A stretch of 16,952 nucleotides of DNA from CAZNDN01 sp964571815 (GTDB taxonomy: Bacteria > Fibrobacterota > Chitinivibrionia > Chitinivibrionales > WJKA01): positions 1 to 16,952 of the forward strand of contig CAZNDN010000090.1 of NCBI GenBank assembly GCA_964571815.1, read 5' to 3'. Each line of letters starts with the position of its first letter. The first letter of the stretch is position 1. This document shows positions 15,601 to 16,952 of this stretch, piece after piece. The notes below the pieces were generated by a model. The model was not told the DNA's origin. It was given only the letters and a program-made list of their open reading frames with translations, and made no database searches. A program made the translations under genes and the position numbers.

Positions 15601-16305
15601 TACTTCGATATTCACTTCTTCACGCTTGACCGCATCGAAGTGCTTCAGCGCCCTCGACACGTGTCCCTTCATGTACGCGAAATCGCCCAGGCGAAAATGA
15701 GCCGCTGAAGCGCGCACACTCGTGGGATTGTTTTCAAGAAGATCCTTGAAAGCTTCCTCGGACTTGTCGATCTCTCCGGCAAGCAGAAGAATGTTTCCTA
15801 TCTGATACTGGCACTCATCATAACGCTCAAAGTCGGGATACTCCCGCACGAGGCGGCGATACATGTCCAACGACCTGGTGTAATCCGGGACCGGGTTCAC
15901 GGGCTCCGGACCAACCGGGTTGCGCTCCCATGCATCCATCTTACGTTCGTACTCTTCACGCCGCTTGATGTAATTATCCGCATCGGCATCGTAGTACAGC
16001 TTGGCAAGCGTGAACATGATATCGGAGCACCGATCGCTTTTCTTTCCCTCACAGCCGGCAAGCAGCTTTTCGTAGCGCTGGATGACCTGCGGGAGGCGCT
16101 CCCGGCTCCTGTCCACGGTTGTGCTCTGCTGCGACCTCTTCTGGAGTTGGAGCTTCTTTTCCTGCAACTTGCGCAGTTTCTCCTGAAGAGCCTTTTTCTT
16201 TCGCTCCGCCTTGCTGTCCGCCGAAATCGCCGGCGGCATTGCGAGCTGCGCACAGAATGCCACCAATGTCAAACATAGTACGTGCTGAATGGTGCGCTTG
16301 GTCAT
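12649..16305 (-). CDS. Giant exported TPR-repeat scaffold protein (1218 residues)
   Basis: A signal peptide at 1-29 ends ISA before DSKAE, so the protein is probably periplasmic. Residues about 31-60 are a Lys/Gln-rich coiled coil (ERKKKALQEKLRKLQEKK). From about 75 to 1100 there are many TPR-type helical hairpins, recognisable by endings such as YDKAVDFYWYV, YDRAIDEFKAIVDNHP, HEKAVSKYKELL and YERAIKSYRILAEKYP. These resemble the long TPR proteins of the Agl-Glt gliding loci and the YbgF/CpoB type that accompanies Tol-Pal. The last 65 residues are low-complexity: Gly/Gln/Glu-rich, then a very basic end (RKKRKKRGKR). A GAGG Shine-Dalgarno precedes the ATG by about 5 bases. It lies upstream of exbB on the same strand and is likely a periplasmic scaffold for the motor-driven complex. 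No enzyme motif was found. Confidence 0.88.
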   Translation of the reverse strand: MTKRTIQHVLCLTLVAFCAQLAMPPAISADSKAERKKKALQEKLRKLQEKKLQLQKRSQQSTTVDRSRERLPQVIQRYEKLLAGCEGKKSDRCSDIMFTLAKLYYDADADNYIKRREEYERKMDAWERNPVGPEPVNPVPDYTRSLDMYRRLVREYPDFERYDECQYQIGNILLLAGEIDKSEEAFKDLLENNPTSVRASAAHFRLGDFAYMKGHVSRALKHFDAVKREEVNIEVWEMSHYRRAELYYNRAEFDKAVELFFEYVEKCDAGEYVKREFRDEALEFMAISFSDMPGGATTAMKFFDRHGHKPYEDYVIYTIGKKNREHGQFDDAIVALRAALENYPFYKDAPIAQHMLVECLVVKKKHEKANEEREKLVDNYWKGSEWYQKNTSERAIIDQAKEYVKRALSNVCIYYHAEAQRKKDRAAYQKALDRYLEFFEKFPDDKWKTYEFKYNCAEVYNDLGEYDKAVDFYWYVAMEDLDKYPEYTIDVDSLLYDDPKEYEKARQKAQKGGAMAISQEDAGYNAIVALDKARKKKIAEGGLEEQQTYELPETRGMLNKIVAYRKRFPTSPATAELIYLAGNLHYLARAYDRAIDEFKAIVDNHPQTKIAPKAFRMLAKSYSSAGQHEKAVSKYKELLTRTDPKTEEYQEVVDLAAAAIYSKADKMREAGNYLGAADVFKDVFNQFPKSKVAAPAWFEAGVCYEEADSPQLAAATFEGLPTKFAQSDLREKAFLRAAENYKKIEKWEMAANVYAKAAATITKADFAIPSLSSAAETYQKVNNYDKAGQMFELVFQRYADDSRTPQALYNGGLILEKGKLYERAIKSYRILAEKYPRSEYAEEASYSIGHCYKEMGRQEEAAEAFEEFAKKFENKAKQVEALIAAGDAYYKLKKYKDGENNYLSAATLYDKFKKKVEFNIASVAKAAFRLGRIYHKEYDAIKLTGRRERDVRKALKEKTRALEKVLKQYALAIETGVQDWVLRATYEIGESFVSMADAERNQKLFGSKDQRIASKINIILKLEKYYIKAQEKYYWNIQKAHDDNIEDAYVDSSISAFMEMGYRIGRLFEEVGEILASAPAPSGLSKEELQAYKEILEEKKLEAMDKALPKYEEAVKAAQDLGIARSQWLDSCKARIRVINPTSQWLTVDITPWTPGQSRTADAGGQQAGGEEGAGNDGGAGAGNDQALQGQEVDSGEQEQEEKNEAEGRKKRKKRGKR

Positions 16306-16553
16306 GTGTCCTCTTCCCCTGTAGAGATTCTTACACCCCTATTTATTCGCTTAATCCTGCTCTCCTGAGATCCTTACTCCCATCGTTTGACCGCAAACCG
16401 TTCCTGCCTGCTTCCGCTTTGGCCGAGTAATTGTTCCCAAGCTTCCCCCGAGCGACCTTTTATTAAATATAAACGAGAGCTTCGGCGCGCGCAAGTCCTT
16501 GAGTCATCTTTGCCGACCCGTCCCTCTCCTCAGCCTCCACGACCCCGAAAAAG
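16306..16553. other. Intergenic region upstream of the giant TPR gene
   Basis: 248 bases without a convincing gene. It includes an A/T-rich stretch at about 16459-16475 (TTTATTAAATATAAA on the + strand). On the minus strand closer to the TPR start there are A/T-rich hexamers (GAATAAATAG and TGTAAGAAT, about 16320-16350) that could serve as a -10. No well-spaced -35 could be assigned. No strong terminator for the preceding coiled-coil gene is visible. Confidence 0.4.
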
Positions 16554-16952
16554 CTACTCCTGAATCTCCTCAAGCTGCTCTCTGATCTTCTCCATCTCCT
16601 CATCGATCTCTTCGCTCTCTTCCCTGGTCTTCTCAAGCACCTGCTCCTGCTTTTGCATCTGCTCCATGCTCGCAACCTTCGCAAGCGCATATTCCGCATC
16701 CTCGAGTACCTGACTCTTCCGCCGCAGAAACTTCTTGTGCGACTTGGCCAGAAGCGTGTACTCGAAAAACTCTTCGTTCTCCCGCGCGAACTCATCATAG
16801 GCCGACTTCAGCTCCGCCCGCTCCTCGATCGTGCGGTTGGTCGGTCGACGAAGCGCATTCTTCTTGATACGCTCTCCCGTGGGACGGAACTGTTCGACCT
16901 CGCGCTCGAACTGAGTCTCCCGCCGCTTCAGGTCTTCCTCGGTCACGTAGTC
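16554..16952 (-). CDS. Coiled-coil protein, C-terminal part (5' end outside the window)
   Basis: The frame runs off the window edge with DYVTEEDL, so the GTG at 16946 is probably an internal Val and about 132 C-terminal residues are seen. It is almost entirely charged and helical. Two coiled-coil stretches stand out: ERAELKSAYDEFARENEEFF and the final EKTREESEEIDEEMEKIREQ, ending EIQE before the TAG stop. There are no Cys, no membrane segment and no TPR signature in the visible part. It lies on the same strand as the envelope-machine genes, 248 bases before the TPR start, and could be the preceding member of that cluster. Its function cannot be judged from this fragment. Confidence 0.6.
   Translation of the reverse strand, partial: DYVTEEDLKRRETQFEREVEQFRPTGERIKKNALRRPTNRTIEERAELKSAYDEFARENEEFFEYTLLAKSHKKFLRRKSQVLEDAEYALAKVASMEQMQKQEQVLEKTREESEEIDEEMEKIREQLEEIQE

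Noticed and set aside
14422..15708. 428-residue open frame on the + strand
   Set aside because: It lies wholly antisense to the giant TPR gene. Its Leu/Val-rich sequence is the complement of Lys/Glu-rich codons, and it shows no domain.

Overview
This is a chromosomal segment of a moderately G+C-rich diderm (Gram-negative) bacterium. The outer membrane is implied by two beta-barrel-like proteins, lipoprotein signals, ExbB/ExbD motor proteins and a TonB/AgmX-type protein. The mix of long periplasmic TPR proteins, an ExbB-ExbD-ExbD set and an AgmX/PglI-type C-terminal domain suggests Fibrobacterota, the wider FCB group or Myxococcota-like lineages. No ribosomal or other marker gene fixes the phylum, so this is an inference. 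No phage, transposon, CRISPR array or plasmid gene is visible.

Layout. (1) At 1-1470 on the + strand are the 3' part of a probable outer-membrane barrel gene and, overlapping it, an endonuclease III gene (nth). (2) At 1471-1800 is a convergent intergenic region with a tRNA-Thr(CGT) on the minus strand, its likely promoter, and a GC-rich hairpin just after the last gene of the next operon. (3) At 1801-7648 on the minus strand is a tight six-gene operon: solute-binding protein, two CUT1-type permeases, a MalK/UgpC-type ATPase, a small lipoprotein and a TPR protein. It encodes a complete sugar-type ABC importer plus two envelope accessories. (4) At about 7789-7823 is a clear intrinsic terminator separating this operon from the one upstream. 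(5) At 7865-16952 on the minus strand is an envelope-machine cluster. In transcription order it reads: the end of a coiled-coil protein, a 1218-residue exported TPR protein, ExbB, a long ExbD paralogue, a second ExbD, a TonB/AgmX-like transmembrane linker and an outer-membrane barrel.

The third block resembles in composition the Agl-Glt gliding and Tol/Ton-type machines: a proton-driven inner-membrane motor (ExbB + 2 ExbD), a periplasm-spanning linker (AgmX/TonB), periplasmic TPR scaffolding and an outer-membrane partner. Three features look unusual. The linker starts with a cytoplasmic domain resembling the C-terminal domain of ribosomal protein L7/L12. The first ExbD has Cys where the proton-carrying Asp should be, while the second keeps the Asp. 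The Asp-less ExbD also carries a periplasmic insertion of about 110 residues. Together they suggest an asymmetric motor coupled to something in the cytoplasm. The cargo or output (motility, secretion, polymer uptake) cannot be read from the sequence.
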